Source: Rhodoblastus acidophilus
GTDB taxonomy: Bacteria > Pseudomonadota > Alphaproteobacteria > Rhizobiales > Beijerinckiaceae
Assembly (NCBI RefSeq): GCF_009720655.1
Contig: NZ_WNKS01000006.1
Coordinates: forward strand, 62,001-126,000
Direction of reading: 5' to 3'
Length of the DNA stretch: 64,000 bases
Below the pieces are notes generated by a model, which saw only the letters and a list, made by a program, of their open reading frames with translations, searched no databases and was not told the DNA's origin. The stretch's first letter is position 1, and each line of letters opens with the position of its first letter. Positions 47,510-56,383 of this stretch are shown one piece after another. The position numbers were made by a program, and so were the translations under genes.

Positions 47510-49015
47510 ATGAAGATTCGCGCGATCGTGTTTCTCGCCGCCGCCCTCGCCATCGCCACCGGCTTGTGGTCGTTGCTGGCGCCGAAAGCCGATCTGACCA
47601 TCGAGACCACGCAGGTGGACGAAATGCCGGTCACGGTGTTCCGTCCCGCGAACGCGCCGCCCGGCCCCGTCGTCGTCGTCGCCCATGGGTTCGCCGGCTC
47701 GCAGCAATTGATGCAGCCGGTCGCCGAAACCCTCGCCCACGCCGGCTATACCGCCATCACCTTCGACTTCGCCGGCCACGGACGCAACACGCGGCCGCTG
47801 TCGGGCGGGATCAAGGATCACGACCTGAGTTTTCGCATCCTCAGCGACGAGATCGACCGGATGATCCGGTATGCGCTGACCCTGCCCGGCGCGGGGCCGC
47901 GCGTCGGTCTTGTCGGTCATTCCATGGCGGCGATTCTGACCATCGACAACGCCGTCAACAACGACAAGGTCGCGGCCGTAGTCGCCTTCTCCAATTTCGG
48001 CAGCAAGGCGACGGCGAGCGAACCGAAAAACCTGCTGATCGTCGACGGCGCATGGGAGGCGTCGCGGCTGAAGGACGACGCGCTGCGGATCATCGGCATG
48101 GCGGCGGCGTCGCCGCAGGAACGGGTCACTTACGGCGACATGGCGAAGGGTTCCGCGCGCCGTCTGGTCTATGCCGAGGGCGCCGAACATGTCGGCGTCA
48201 TCTACAGCCGCGACGGCCTCACCGAAATGCTGGACTGGCTGAACGCGGTGTTCGGGCGCACGCAAACCGGCGCGGTGGATGCGCGCGGAAAGGCGCTCGG
48301 CCTGCTGTTCCTCGGCCTGTTCGCGCTCGCGGCGCCGCTGTCGCGATTGCTGCCGGAGCTTTCGACGGTCCCGCTGGGCGCCGGTCTGCCGTTCAAGCGG
48401 CAATGGCCGGTCGCCGTGGCGCCGGCTGTTTTGACGCCGCTGATCCTGTGGAAAATCCCGACGGACTTTTTGCCCATCCTGCTCGGCGATTATCTCGTCG
48501 TTCACTTCGCGCTTTACGGCGCGCTCACCCTGCTGGGCCTGTGGCTGACGGCGCCTTCACACACCATGTGGCGGGCGCCCTGGCGCGGGTGCGTTGTCGC
48601 GGCCTTGCCCATCTTCGCCTATTACGCGGTCGGCTTCGGGCTGCCGATTGATGCGTTCGCGACCTCGGTCGCGCCCACCGCGACGCGCTGGCTGCTGATC
48701 GCGCCGATGTTCTGCGGCGTCGTCGTCTATGTGCTGGCCGACGAATGGTTTACGCGCGGCGTGGGGGCGGCGAAGGGCGGCTATCTCTTTTCAAAAATCT
48801 GTCTGGTCGTGTCGCTGGCGCTCGCCGTCGCGCTCAATCCGTCAAAACTGTTCTTCCTGGTGATGATCGTTCCGGTGATCTGCCTGGTCTTCGTCCTGTT
48901 CGGATGGGTCAGCCGGCTCGCCTACAAGCGCACGGGCGATCCGCGCGTCGCGGCGCTCGCCAACGCCGCCGCGCTGGCCTTCGCCATTTGCGCGACCTTC
49001 CCGGTGGTGGATTAG
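47510..49015 (+). CDS. Alpha/beta hydrolase with C-terminal membrane domain
   Basis: A 501-residue protein. An N-terminal helix (IVFLAAALAIATGLWSLLA) anchors or exports a dienelactone-hydrolase-like alpha/beta domain with the oxyanion motif VVAHGFAGSQQ and nucleophile GLVGHSMAA, and a likely catalytic His in GAEHVGVIY. Residues ~265-500 hold seven or more membrane helices. The fusion of an extracytoplasmic hydrolase with a polytopic domain is unusual but seen in scattered bacteria. The substrate is unknown. Confidence 0.8.
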   Translation: MKIRAIVFLAAALAIATGLWSLLAPKADLTIETTQVDEMPVTVFRPANAPPGPVVVVAHGFAGSQQLMQPVAETLAHAGYTAITFDFAGHGRNTRPLSGGIKDHDLSFRILSDEIDRMIRYALTLPGAGPRVGLVGHSMAAILTIDNAVNNDKVAAVVAFSNFGSKATASEPKNLLIVDGAWEASRLKDDALRIIGMAAASPQERVTYGDMAKGSARRLVYAEGAEHVGVIYSRDGLTEMLDWLNAVFGRTQTGAVDARGKALGLLFLGLFALAAPLSRLLPELSTVPLGAGLPFKRQWPVAVAPAVLTPLILWKIPTDFLPILLGDYLVVHFALYGALTLLGLWLTAPSHTMWRAPWRGCVVAALPIFAYYAVGFGLPIDAFATSVAPTATRWLLIAPMFCGVVVYVLADEWFTRGVGAAKGGYLFSKICLVVSLALAVALNPSKLFFLVMIVPVICLVFVLFGWVSRLAYKRTGDPRVAALANAAALAFAICATFPVVD

Positions 49016-49097
49016 CGGTCCTCTACCCACGTGCGGGGCGATACTCGACCTGTTCATCGGCAAAGCAGGCTGGATCATCGAGTTCGATTCTGCGACT

Positions 49098-49127
49098 CCC
49101 CCTCTCCCCGCTCGCGGGGAGAGGGGG
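49098..49127. repeat. GC-rich intergenic hairpin
   Basis: A 14-bp perfect stem (CCCCCTCTCCCCGC with its complement) around TC, the same hairpin as at 25375-25400. It sits between the hydrolase and glpK ends. Confidence 0.75.
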
Positions 49128-49144
49128 CGGCGGCGCCTCTCTCA

Positions 49145-49267
49145 TACGGTTTCCGCAAGATCGCTTCGCGATCCGCGAAAACGAAATCGCGCGGAAATCC
49201 TTCAGGCGAAGGGCGGATTTCCGCGCGAGCGGAATACGATTTCCGAACTGATCCTTCGGAAATCGTA
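49145..49267 (-). repeat. 123-bp palindromic element, copy 8, at the glpK stop codon
   Basis: Core flanked by TCA at 49142-49144 and 49268-49270; the latter is the glpK TGA stop on the minus strand. The element follows glpK in sense orientation and its hairpins become the 3' end of the message. Confidence 0.94.
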
Positions 49268-50749
49268 TCACTCGACCCAGTCGAGGGACCGGGCCACCGC
49301 CTTGTTCCACATCTCGTAAAGCTTTTGACGCTCTTCCTGCGCCATGGCGGGGCGCCAATGCCGGTCCGCCTCCCAGTTGGCGACGATGTCGTCGGTGGAC
49401 CCCCAAAAACCCGTGGCGAGCCCCGCCGCATAGGCGGCGCCGAGCGCCGTCGTCTCGATCACTTTCGGCCGCACAACCGGGGCGTCGAGCATGTCCGCCT
49501 GGAACTGCATGAGCAGGTCGTTGACGACCATGCCGCCATCGACGCGCAATTCCTTGATCGCCACGCCGGAGTCGCGGCTCATGGCGTCGAGCACTTCGCG
49601 GGTCTGATAGGCCGTGGCTTCGAGCGCGGCGCGGGCGATGTGCCCCTTGTTGGCGAAGCGCGTCAGGCCCGCGACGAGGCCGCGCGCATCGGCGCGCCAG
49701 TGCGGCGCGTAGAGTCCGCTGAAGGCGGGCACGAGATAGACGCCGCCATTGTCCGGAACAGTTTTGGCCAGCGGCTCGATTTCGGACGCCGCGCCGATCA
49801 GGCCGAGATTGTCGCGCAGCCATTGCACCAGCGCGCCGGTGATGGCGATGGAGCCCTCCAGCGCATAGACCGGCGCCGCCGCGCCGAGCTTGTAGGCCAG
49901 CGTGGTGATCAGCCCGCATGTGGATGGAAACGGTTTTGCGCCGGTGTTCATCAGCATGAAGCAGCCGGTGCCATAGGTGTTCTTCGCCTGTCCGGGATGC
50001 AGGCAGGCCTGGCCGAACAGGGCGGCATGCTGGTCTCCCAAAATGCCGGCGAGCGGGACGCCGGCGAGAACGCCGGTCGCGTCGCCAAAAACTTCGCTGG
50101 ACGAGCGGATTTTTGGCAGGCAGGCGCGCGGGATGTCGAACAGGTTCAGAATGTCCTGATCCCAGTCGAGCGTTTCGAGGTTCATCAATTGCGTGCGCGA
50201 GGCGTTGGTGACGTCGGTGACGTGCCAGCCGCCAAGCTTCCAGGCGATCCATGAATCCATCGTGCCGAACAGCACATCGCCCGACTCGGCGCCTTTTTGC
50301 GCGCCGGGGACATGATCGAGCAGCCAGCGCAGTTTGAGCCCGGAAAAATAGGTGGCGAGCGGCAGTCCGGTTTTTTGCCGCAGCCGATCCTGGCCGCCGT
50401 TTTTTGAAAATTCGCGCACGAGATCGTCGGTGCGCGTGTCCATCCACACCAGCGCATTGTGCAGGGGTTCGCCGGTGTGGCGATTCCAGATCAATGTGGT
50501 TTCGCGCTGGTTGGTGAGGCCGACGCTGCGCAGATCGGCGGGTTTTAGGCCTCGCTTCGCCAGCGCGCCCAAAATGACCGCCTGGGTGTTGCGCCAGATT
50601 TTTGCGGCGTCGTGTTCGACCCATCCCGGCCTGGGCGTGATCTGTTCATGCTCCATCTGGTCGATGGCGACGATCTCGCCCTGGCGATCGAAAATGATGA
50701 AGCGGGTCGAGGTCGTGCCCTGGTCGATCGCGCCGACATAACTGCCCAT
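49268..50749 (-). CDS. glpK: Glycerol kinase
   Basis: A 493-residue FGGY-family kinase phosphorylating glycerol to glycerol 3-phosphate with ATP. It begins with the phosphate-1 motif [15 protein letters not shown]. Family blocks include [19 protein letters not shown], the glycerol-site region [12 protein letters not shown] and the ATP-site motif [14 protein letters not shown]. Length is normal. The ATG at 50749 has CGGAGGAAAGA upstream; the open frame beyond is antisense. No glpF or glpD is adjacent. The TGA stop is the target repeat of element copy 8. Confidence 0.95.
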   Translation of the reverse strand: MGSYVGAIDQGTTSTRFIIFDRQGEIVAIDQMEHEQITPRPGWVEHDAAKIWRNTQAVILGALAKRGLKPADLRSVGLTNQRETTLIWNRHTGEPLHNALVWMDTRTDDLVREFSKNGGQDRLRQKTGLPLATYFSGLKLRWLLDHVPGAQKGAESGDVLFGTMDSWIAWKLGGWHVTDVTNASRTQLMNLETLDWDQDILNLFDIPRACLPKIRSSSEVFGDATGVLAGVPLAGILGDQHAALFGQACLHPGQAKNTYGTGCFMLMNTGAKPFPSTCGLITTLAYKLGAAAPVYALEGSIAITGALVQWLRDNLGLIGAASEIEPLAKTVPDNGGVYLVPAFSGLYAPHWRADARGLVAGLTRFANKGHIARAALEATAYQTREVLDAMSRDSGVAIKELRVDGGMVVNDLLMQFQADMLDAPVVRPKVIETTALGAAYAAGLATGFWGSTDDIVANWEADRHWRPAMAQEERQKLYEMWNKAVARSLDWVE

Positions 50750-50852
50750 TCTTTCCTCCGCCGGACGAAAAGGGCAGGCTATAACCTTCGACGCGCCGGC
50801 GCCATCGGGGCGCCCACTTGGGGTGACGCCCGGGCGCCGACGAGGATTTGCT

Positions 50853-51110
50853 TTATTTCGCGGGAGCGGCCTTGAGGCGCACGCCGCGGCCTCCGCCACG
50901 GCTTTCGACGTTCTCGCCCAGGATCTCCACCCCGGCGCGGTCGAGGGCCTCGATCACCTTGGTCAGCGTCTGCACCACGCCCCGGACATTGCCCGCGCTC
51001 GTTTCCATGCGCTGGATTGTCGGCAACGACACCCCCGACAGTTCGGCCAACTGCCGCTGGTCGATGCCGAGCAGGGCGCGTGCGGCGCGCATCTGGCAGG
51101 CGGTGATCAC
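50853..51110 (-). CDS. XRE-type helix-turn-helix regulator
   Basis: An 85-residue protein with a Cro/C1-type helix-turn-helix: [20 protein letters not shown], then [19 protein letters not shown]. The C-terminal part is short and basic. The GTG start has GGAGG 4 bases upstream. It lies between glpK and the hyf-like operon, divergent from the latter by 190 bp, so it could regulate either. Confidence 0.85.
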   Translation of the reverse strand: MITACQMRAARALLGIDQRQLAELSGVSLPTIQRMETSAGNVRGVVQTLTKVIEALDRAGVEILGENVESRGGGRGVRLKAAPAK

Positions 51111-51301
51111 GTGACCTCCGGAGTCGCGATGGTGAATAAAGGCTCAATTCGCATTCTACCATGTTGACCATGGAAATATAGGGTTTAGGCTACGCTTCTC
51201 ACGTTCGCTCTGTGAACTCTGATGGGTGATACATGACTCTTGACGGACTGCGCAGGACTCCGCGCCCGTCGGCCGGCGGCGCCCTCGGGGCGGGCTAAGC
51301 C

Positions 51302-53311
51302 ATGCCGCTGTCCGCCTGGCTCCTCGGCGACGCCGCCCTGCTGGTTCTGGGATTTTTGGGCGTGTTCCTGAGCCGCGCCCGCGCCGGGTCGGCCCTTGTG
51401 TACAGCGCCGCCTTCGTCATCACCGCCCTGCTCTGCGGCGTCTCGGTGGCGCGCCTGCTGACCGGCGGCGAAGCGGCGACCATCACCCTGCCCTTCGGCC
51501 TGCCCTGGCTCGGCGCGCATTTCCGCATCGACACGATCTCGACCTTCTTCCTCGCGGTGGTGAATTTCGGCGCGGCGGCCGCCAGTTTTTTTGCCATCGG
51601 CTACGGCCGCCACGAATCCGAGCCCGGCCGCGTGCTGCCGTTCTTTCCGGTTTTTTTGGCGGCGATGAATTTTGTCCTGGTCGCCGACGACGCCTTCACC
51701 TTTCTTCTGTCCTGGGAGCTGATGTCGCTGGCCTCCTGGGCGCTGGTGATGGCCCATTCCCGCGAGCCCGCCAACGCCCGCGCCGGCTTCGTCTATATCC
51801 TGATGGCGAGCCTCGGCACGTTCGCGCTGCTGCTCGCCTTCGGCCTGCTCGCCGGCGCCGATGGCCACTACGCTTTTGACGTCATCCGCGCGCATCCGCC
51901 CACCCCCGTGCTCGCGGGGCTGATCCTGGCGCTGGCCCTGTTCGGCGCGGGCTCCAAGGCCGGCCTCGCGCCTCTGCATGTCTGGCTGCCGCTCGCCCAT
52001 CCCGCCGCGCCCAGCCACGTCTCCGCGCTGATGAGCGGCGTGATGACCAAGGTGGCCGTTTACGGGTTTTTGCGCCTGGTGTTCGACCTCAACGGTCCCG
52101 CCGACTGGTGGTGGGGCATTCCCGTCCTCACCGCCGGCGCGGGGACCGCCGTGCTCGGCGTGCTGTTCGCGCTGTTGCAGAACGATTTCAAGCGCGTGCT
52201 GGCCTATTCGACGATTGAAAACATCGGCGTCATTTTTGTCGCGCTCGGTCTGGCGCTGGCCTTCAAGACCCATAATTTTGGCGCCGCCGCCGCGCTGGCG
52301 ATGACGGCGGCTCTGTTCCATGTGCTGAACCACGCTGTGTTCAAAAACCTGCTGTTCTTCGGCGCCGGCGCCGTGCTCGCCGCGACCGGTGAGCGCGACC
52401 TGGGAAAACTCGGCGGCCTGCTGAAAAACATGCCGGCGACCGGCCTGTTTGTGCTGGTCGGCTGCGCCGCCATTTCGGCGCTGCCGCCGCTCAACGGCTT
52501 TGCTTCGGAATGGCTGGTGTTCCAGGCGATCCTGCTGAGCCCGTCGCTGCCGTCATGGGCCTTAAAACTGCTGATTCCGGCGGTGGGCGCGCTGCTCGCC
52601 CTGGCGGCGGCGTTGGCCGGCGCCTGTTTTGTCCGCGCTTTTGGCATCGGTTTTTTGGGGCGCCCGCGCAGCGATGCGGCCAAGGACGCGCACGAGGTCG
52701 ACCGCTTTTCGCTGGTCGCCATGGGCGTTCTGAGTGTGCTGTGCCTGCTTGCCGGCATTTTTCCCGGCGTCATCATCGACGCCTTGTCCCCCATCGTGCG
52801 CGCGCTGGTCGGCGTCAGCATGGCGCCGCAAGCCGCGCTCGGCTGGTTCGCCATCGCGCCGATCGCGGAAAGCCGCAGCTCCTATGACGGCCTGCTGGTC
52901 TTCCTGTTCATCGCGCTCTCGGCCATGCTCGCCGCCTTCATCATCCACCGGCTCGCCTCGGACGCGGTGCGCGTCGCCCCGGCCTGGGATTGCGGTTTTC
53001 CCGATGCCGATCCCAACACGCAATATTCGCCGGAAAGTTTTGCCCAGCCGATCCGGCGGGTGTTCAGCGGCTTCGTCTTCTCAACGCAGGAGAGCGTGGA
53101 CATGCCCGCGCCCGGCGATCTTCGCCCCGCCCGCTACGAATTGCGCGTGCGCGACCGCGCCTGGGACATCGTTTACAAGCCGGTGGTGGGCGCGGTGCAA
53201 AAACTCGCCGACGTGCTGAACCGGCTGCAATTCCTGACCATCCAGCAATATCTCAGCCTTGTCTTCGCGGCGCTGGTCGTGTTGCTGCTGGCGCTGGCGA
53301 TCTGGACCTGA
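51302..53311 (+). CDS. hyfB: Hydrogenase-4-like subunit B (antiporter-type membrane protein)
   Basis: A 669-residue inner-membrane subunit homologous to HyfB/HycC and to NuoL/Mrp-type antiporters, with about fifteen helices. Conserved features are the TM5 glutamate in FLLSWELMSLASWALVMAHS, and APLHVWLPLAHPAAPSHVSA with the lysine and histidine used in proton transfer. It is the first gene of a six-gene operon (B-C-E-F-G-I) encoding a membrane complex related to respiratory complex I. Confidence 0.9.
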   Translation: MPLSAWLLGDAALLVLGFLGVFLSRARAGSALVYSAAFVITALLCGVSVARLLTGGEAATITLPFGLPWLGAHFRIDTISTFFLAVVNFGAAAASFFAIGYGRHESEPGRVLPFFPVFLAAMNFVLVADDAFTFLLSWELMSLASWALVMAHSREPANARAGFVYILMASLGTFALLLAFGLLAGADGHYAFDVIRAHPPTPVLAGLILALALFGAGSKAGLAPLHVWLPLAHPAAPSHVSALMSGVMTKVAVYGFLRLVFDLNGPADWWWGIPVLTAGAGTAVLGVLFALLQNDFKRVLAYSTIENIGVIFVALGLALAFKTHNFGAAAALAMTAALFHVLNHAVFKNLLFFGAGAVLAATGERDLGKLGGLLKNMPATGLFVLVGCAAISALPPLNGFASEWLVFQAILLSPSLPSWALKLLIPAVGALLALAAALAGACFVRAFGIGFLGRPRSDAAKDAHEVDRFSLVAMGVLSVLCLLAGIFPGVIIDALSPIVRALVGVSMAPQAALGWFAIAPIAESRSSYDGLLVFLFIALSAMLAAFIIHRLASDAVRVAPAWDCGFPDADPNTQYSPESFAQPIRRVFSGFVFSTQESVDMPAPGDLRPARYELRVRDRAWDIVYKPVVGAVQKLADVLNRLQFLTIQQYLSLVFAALVVLLLALAIWT

Positions 53312-53314
53312 GCC

Positions 53315-54262
53315 ATGCTGGAACAGCTCTCCATTCAAATGGTGCAGATGTTTCTGGTGCTGCTGGCGGCGCCGCTGCTCACCGGGTTCATTCGCAAAGT
53401 GAAGGCGCGGCTGTTGCGCCGGCGCGGCCCGCCCCTGCTCCAGCCCTATCGCGACCTGATCAAACTGGCGCGCAAGGAGGTGGTGGTCGCCGACAGCGCC
53501 TCCTGGCTGTTCCGCGCCGCGCCCTATCTGATCTTCGCCGCCACCTGGGTTGCGGCGGCGCTGGTTCCGACGTTTGGAACGGGGCTGATGTTCAGCTGGT
53601 CGGCCGACCTGATCGCCATCATCGCTTTGCTCGGCAGCGCCCGCTTCTTTCTGGCGCTGGCCGGCATGGATGTCGGCACGAGTTTCGGCGGCCTCGGCTC
53701 CAGCCGCGAAATGATGTTCGCCACTTTGGCCGAACCGGCCCTGATCATGATCGTGTTTTCCGTGGCGCTGATCGCCGGCACGACGCAATTGTCCTATATC
53801 GCCGCCTTTGTGATGTACGCGGCGGGCCTGCGGGTGTCGCTGGTGCTCGGTCTCGTCGGCCTCGTCATCGTCGCCATCACCGAGAACGCGCGCATTCCCG
53901 TCGACAATCCCGCCACCCATCTCGAACTCACCATGGTGCATGAGGCGATGGTGCTCGAATATTCGGGCCGCCACCTCGCCATGATCGAGCTGTCGTCGCA
54001 GTTGAAACTGATCGTCTATGTCTCGCTGATCGCCTGCATCTTCTTCCCCTGGGGGCTCGCCCCGGTCGGCGCGGGTTTGAACGCGCATGTCCTTGGGTTC
54101 GCGGCTTACGCCGGCAAGCTTGCGGCGGCGGGCGCCATGCTCGCCCTGTTCGAAACCACGGTGGCGAAAATGCGGGTGTTCCGCGTGCCCGATTTCATCG
54201 GCGTGGCGCTCATGCTCGGCCTGCTCGCCACGCTGCTGCGCTTCATGTCGGAGAGCCTGTGA
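53315..54262 (+). CDS. hyfC: Hydrogenase-4-like subunit C (NuoH-like)
   Basis: A 315-residue membrane subunit of the HyfC/HycD/NuoH family, with eight helices. NuoH-type blocks are LLQPYRDLIKLARKE and ENARIPVDNPATHLELTMVH, followed by EAMVLEYSGRHLA with conserved acidic residues. It links the hydrophilic arm and quinone-site region to the proton-pumping subunits. It starts 3 bases after the hyfB stop. Confidence 0.92.
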   Translation: MLEQLSIQMVQMFLVLLAAPLLTGFIRKVKARLLRRRGPPLLQPYRDLIKLARKEVVVADSASWLFRAAPYLIFAATWVAAALVPTFGTGLMFSWSADLIAIIALLGSARFFLALAGMDVGTSFGGLGSSREMMFATLAEPALIMIVFSVALIAGTTQLSYIAAFVMYAAGLRVSLVLGLVGLVIVAITENARIPVDNPATHLELTMVHEAMVLEYSGRHLAMIELSSQLKLIVYVSLIACIFFPWGLAPVGAGLNAHVLGFAAYAGKLAAAGAMLALFETTVAKMRVFRVPDFIGVALMLGLLATLLRFMSESL

Positions 54263-54924
54263 TGGATCGTCTCGCCTTCGACATCGCGCATTTTCTGGCG
54301 GGCGGCCTCGTCCTGATCAGTTTTGTGCTGCTCTACCAGGACCGGCTGTTCGCTTTGCTCAACGCCTATGCCCTGCAAGCCCTGACGCTGGCCTTCGCCG
54401 TGGCGTGGCAGGCCCATATCCAGGAGGCGCCGCATCTCTACATCACCGCCGGCATCACCCTGGTGTTCAAGGCGCTGATCATTCCGGTCGCCTTGCACCG
54501 CATGGTGGCGCGACTGGGGGTTCATCGCGAGGTCGAGACAGTGGTGAGCCTGGTGCCGACCATGCTCGGCGGCATCGGCCTCGTCGCCCTGTCGATGGTG
54601 GTGATGCTGCGCGTCACCCACGGCGCCGACCCGCTCACCCGCGAAGATCTCGCCTTCGCGCTGTCGGTCGTTCTGCTGGGCATGCTGATGATGGTGACGC
54701 GCACCAATGCGGTGAGTCAGGTGGTCGGCTTCATGTCGCTGGAAAACGGCCTCATCCTCGCCGCCGCGGCCGCAAAGGGCATGCCGCTGGTGGTCGAGAT
54801 CAGCGTCGCCTTTTCGGTGCTGATCGCGCTGATCGTCATCGGCATTTTCCTGTTCCGCATCCGCGAACGTTTTGACTCCGTCGATCTCCAGGCGCTCGAC
54901 GATTTCAGGGGCGAGACCCGATGA
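54262..54924 (+). CDS. hyfE: Hydrogenase-4-like subunit E (NuoK-like)
   Basis: A 220-residue membrane protein of the HyfE family, with about seven helices and a NuoK-like second half (LLGMLMMVTRTNAVSQVVGF, LENGLILAAAAAKGMPLVVE with its conserved Glu). ATG at 54262 overlaps the hyfC stop (TGATG); an in-frame GTG lies one codon earlier. Its TGA overlaps the hyfF ATG. Confidence 0.9.
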   Translation: MDRLAFDIAHFLAGGLVLISFVLLYQDRLFALLNAYALQALTLAFAVAWQAHIQEAPHLYITAGITLVFKALIIPVALHRMVARLGVHREVETVVSLVPTMLGGIGLVALSMVVMLRVTHGADPLTREDLAFALSVVLLGMLMMVTRTNAVSQVVGFMSLENGLILAAAAAKGMPLVVEISVAFSVLIALIVIGIFLFRIRERFDSVDLQALDDFRGETR

Positions 54925-56369
54925 GCGCGCTCGCCGCCTATAACATCCAGATCATCCTGTTCCTGCCGCTGCTCACGGCGGCTTTGCTGGCGGCGCTGAA
55001 ATCGTATCGCGTTTCGGCGGCGATCAACGTCGGCTCCGCTTTCGTCACCTTCCTCGCCGCCTGTTCGCTGCTGGTGTTTCGCCCCCACTCCGGGCGCTAT
55101 CTGCTGATCGACGACCTCAACATCGTCTTCGTCGTCCTCAACACGTTTGTCGCCTTCACCACCAGCGCCTTCAGCGCCAGCTACATTTCCCACGAACTCG
55201 AGACCCGGCGGCTGACCGGCGCGCATCTGCGTTTTTACCACGCCATGTACCAGTTGCTGCTCGGGGCGATGAACCTCGCGCTCACCGCCAACAATATCGG
55301 CATCATGTGGGTGGCGATCGAGGTGGCGACGCTCACCACCGTGCTCATGGTCGGCATCTATCGCACCCCGCAGGCGCTGGAGGCGGCGTGGAAATATTTC
55401 ATTCTCGGCAGCGTCGGCATCGCGCTCGCCCTGTTCGGCACCATCCTGATCTATATGGCGGCGCGGCCCGTGGTCGGCGAAGGGTTGAACGGCATGGTCT
55501 GGACCGAATTGATCCAGCATGTCGCCGCTTTCGACCCGGCCCTGCTCAACTTGGCTTTTGTGTTCCTGCTGCTCGGCTATGGCACCAAGGTTGGGCTGGC
55601 GCCGCTGCACGCCTGGCTGCCGGATGCGCATGCGGAGGGGCCGACGCCGATCTCGGCGGTGCTGTCGGGGCTGCTGCTCAATGTCGCGCTCTATGCGGTG
55701 CTGCGCTTCAAGCTGCTGATGGCGGCGAACGCGGGCGCCATCGCGCCGGGGCCGCTGATGGTGGCGCTTGGCCTGCTGTCGCTGGTCTTCGCCGGCTTCA
55801 TGCTGTACCGGCGCGGCGACATCAAACGCCTGTTCGCCTATTCGTCGATCGAACACATGGGCATCATCGTGTTCGCCTTCGGCATGGGCGGCGCCATCGC
55901 CAATTTCGCCGGGCTGCTGCACATGACCATGCACAGCCTGACGAAATCCGCCATTTTCTTCGCCGTTGGCCACATCACCCAGGTCAAGGGCACCCAGCAG
56001 ATCGCCGACATCAGGGGGTTGACCACCACCCACCCGTTCCTGGGATGGGCGCTGGTGGTCGGCGTCATCGCCATCGCCGGCCTGCCCCCGGCGGGCGTGT
56101 TCATGAGCGAGTTTTTGATTGTCAGCTCGACCATTTCGCGGGCGCCGATCCTTGCGGTCATTCTGGTGATCGGCCTGCTCGTCGCCTTCGGCGCGCTGCT
56201 GCTGCGCCTGCATGGCCTCGCCTTCGGCGAGCCCAAGGGGGAAACAGGGCCGGTCCACGCCTCCTATCTGCCGCTGGCGGCGCATCTGTCGCTGGTGCTG
56301 GTCGCGGGCGTTTACCTGCCGCCGCCGCTGGTCGCGTGGTTCCAGCATATCGCCACATCGCTGCACTAG
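54921..56369 (+). CDS. hyfF: Hydrogenase-4-like subunit F (antiporter-type membrane protein)
   Basis: A 482-residue second antiporter-like subunit related to HyfF and NuoL/NuoN, with about fourteen helices. Signature blocks are GIMWVAIEVATLTTVLMVGI with the TM5 Glu, PLHAWLPDAHAEGPTPISAV and FAYSSIEHMGIIVFAFG. ATG overlaps the hyfE stop. No hyfD is present, so the complex would have two antiporter-like subunits. Confidence 0.92.
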   Translation: MSALAAYNIQIILFLPLLTAALLAALKSYRVSAAINVGSAFVTFLAACSLLVFRPHSGRYLLIDDLNIVFVVLNTFVAFTTSAFSASYISHELETRRLTGAHLRFYHAMYQLLLGAMNLALTANNIGIMWVAIEVATLTTVLMVGIYRTPQALEAAWKYFILGSVGIALALFGTILIYMAARPVVGEGLNGMVWTELIQHVAAFDPALLNLAFVFLLLGYGTKVGLAPLHAWLPDAHAEGPTPISAVLSGLLLNVALYAVLRFKLLMAANAGAIAPGPLMVALGLLSLVFAGFMLYRRGDIKRLFAYSSIEHMGIIVFAFGMGGAIANFAGLLHMTMHSLTKSAIFFAVGHITQVKGTQQIADIRGLTTTHPFLGWALVVGVIAIAGLPPAGVFMSEFLIVSSTISRAPILAVILVIGLLVAFGALLLRLHGLAFGEPKGETGPVHASYLPLAAHLSLVLVAGVYLPPPLVAWFQHIATSLH

Positions 56370-56383
56370 AGCGAGGAGGTTTT

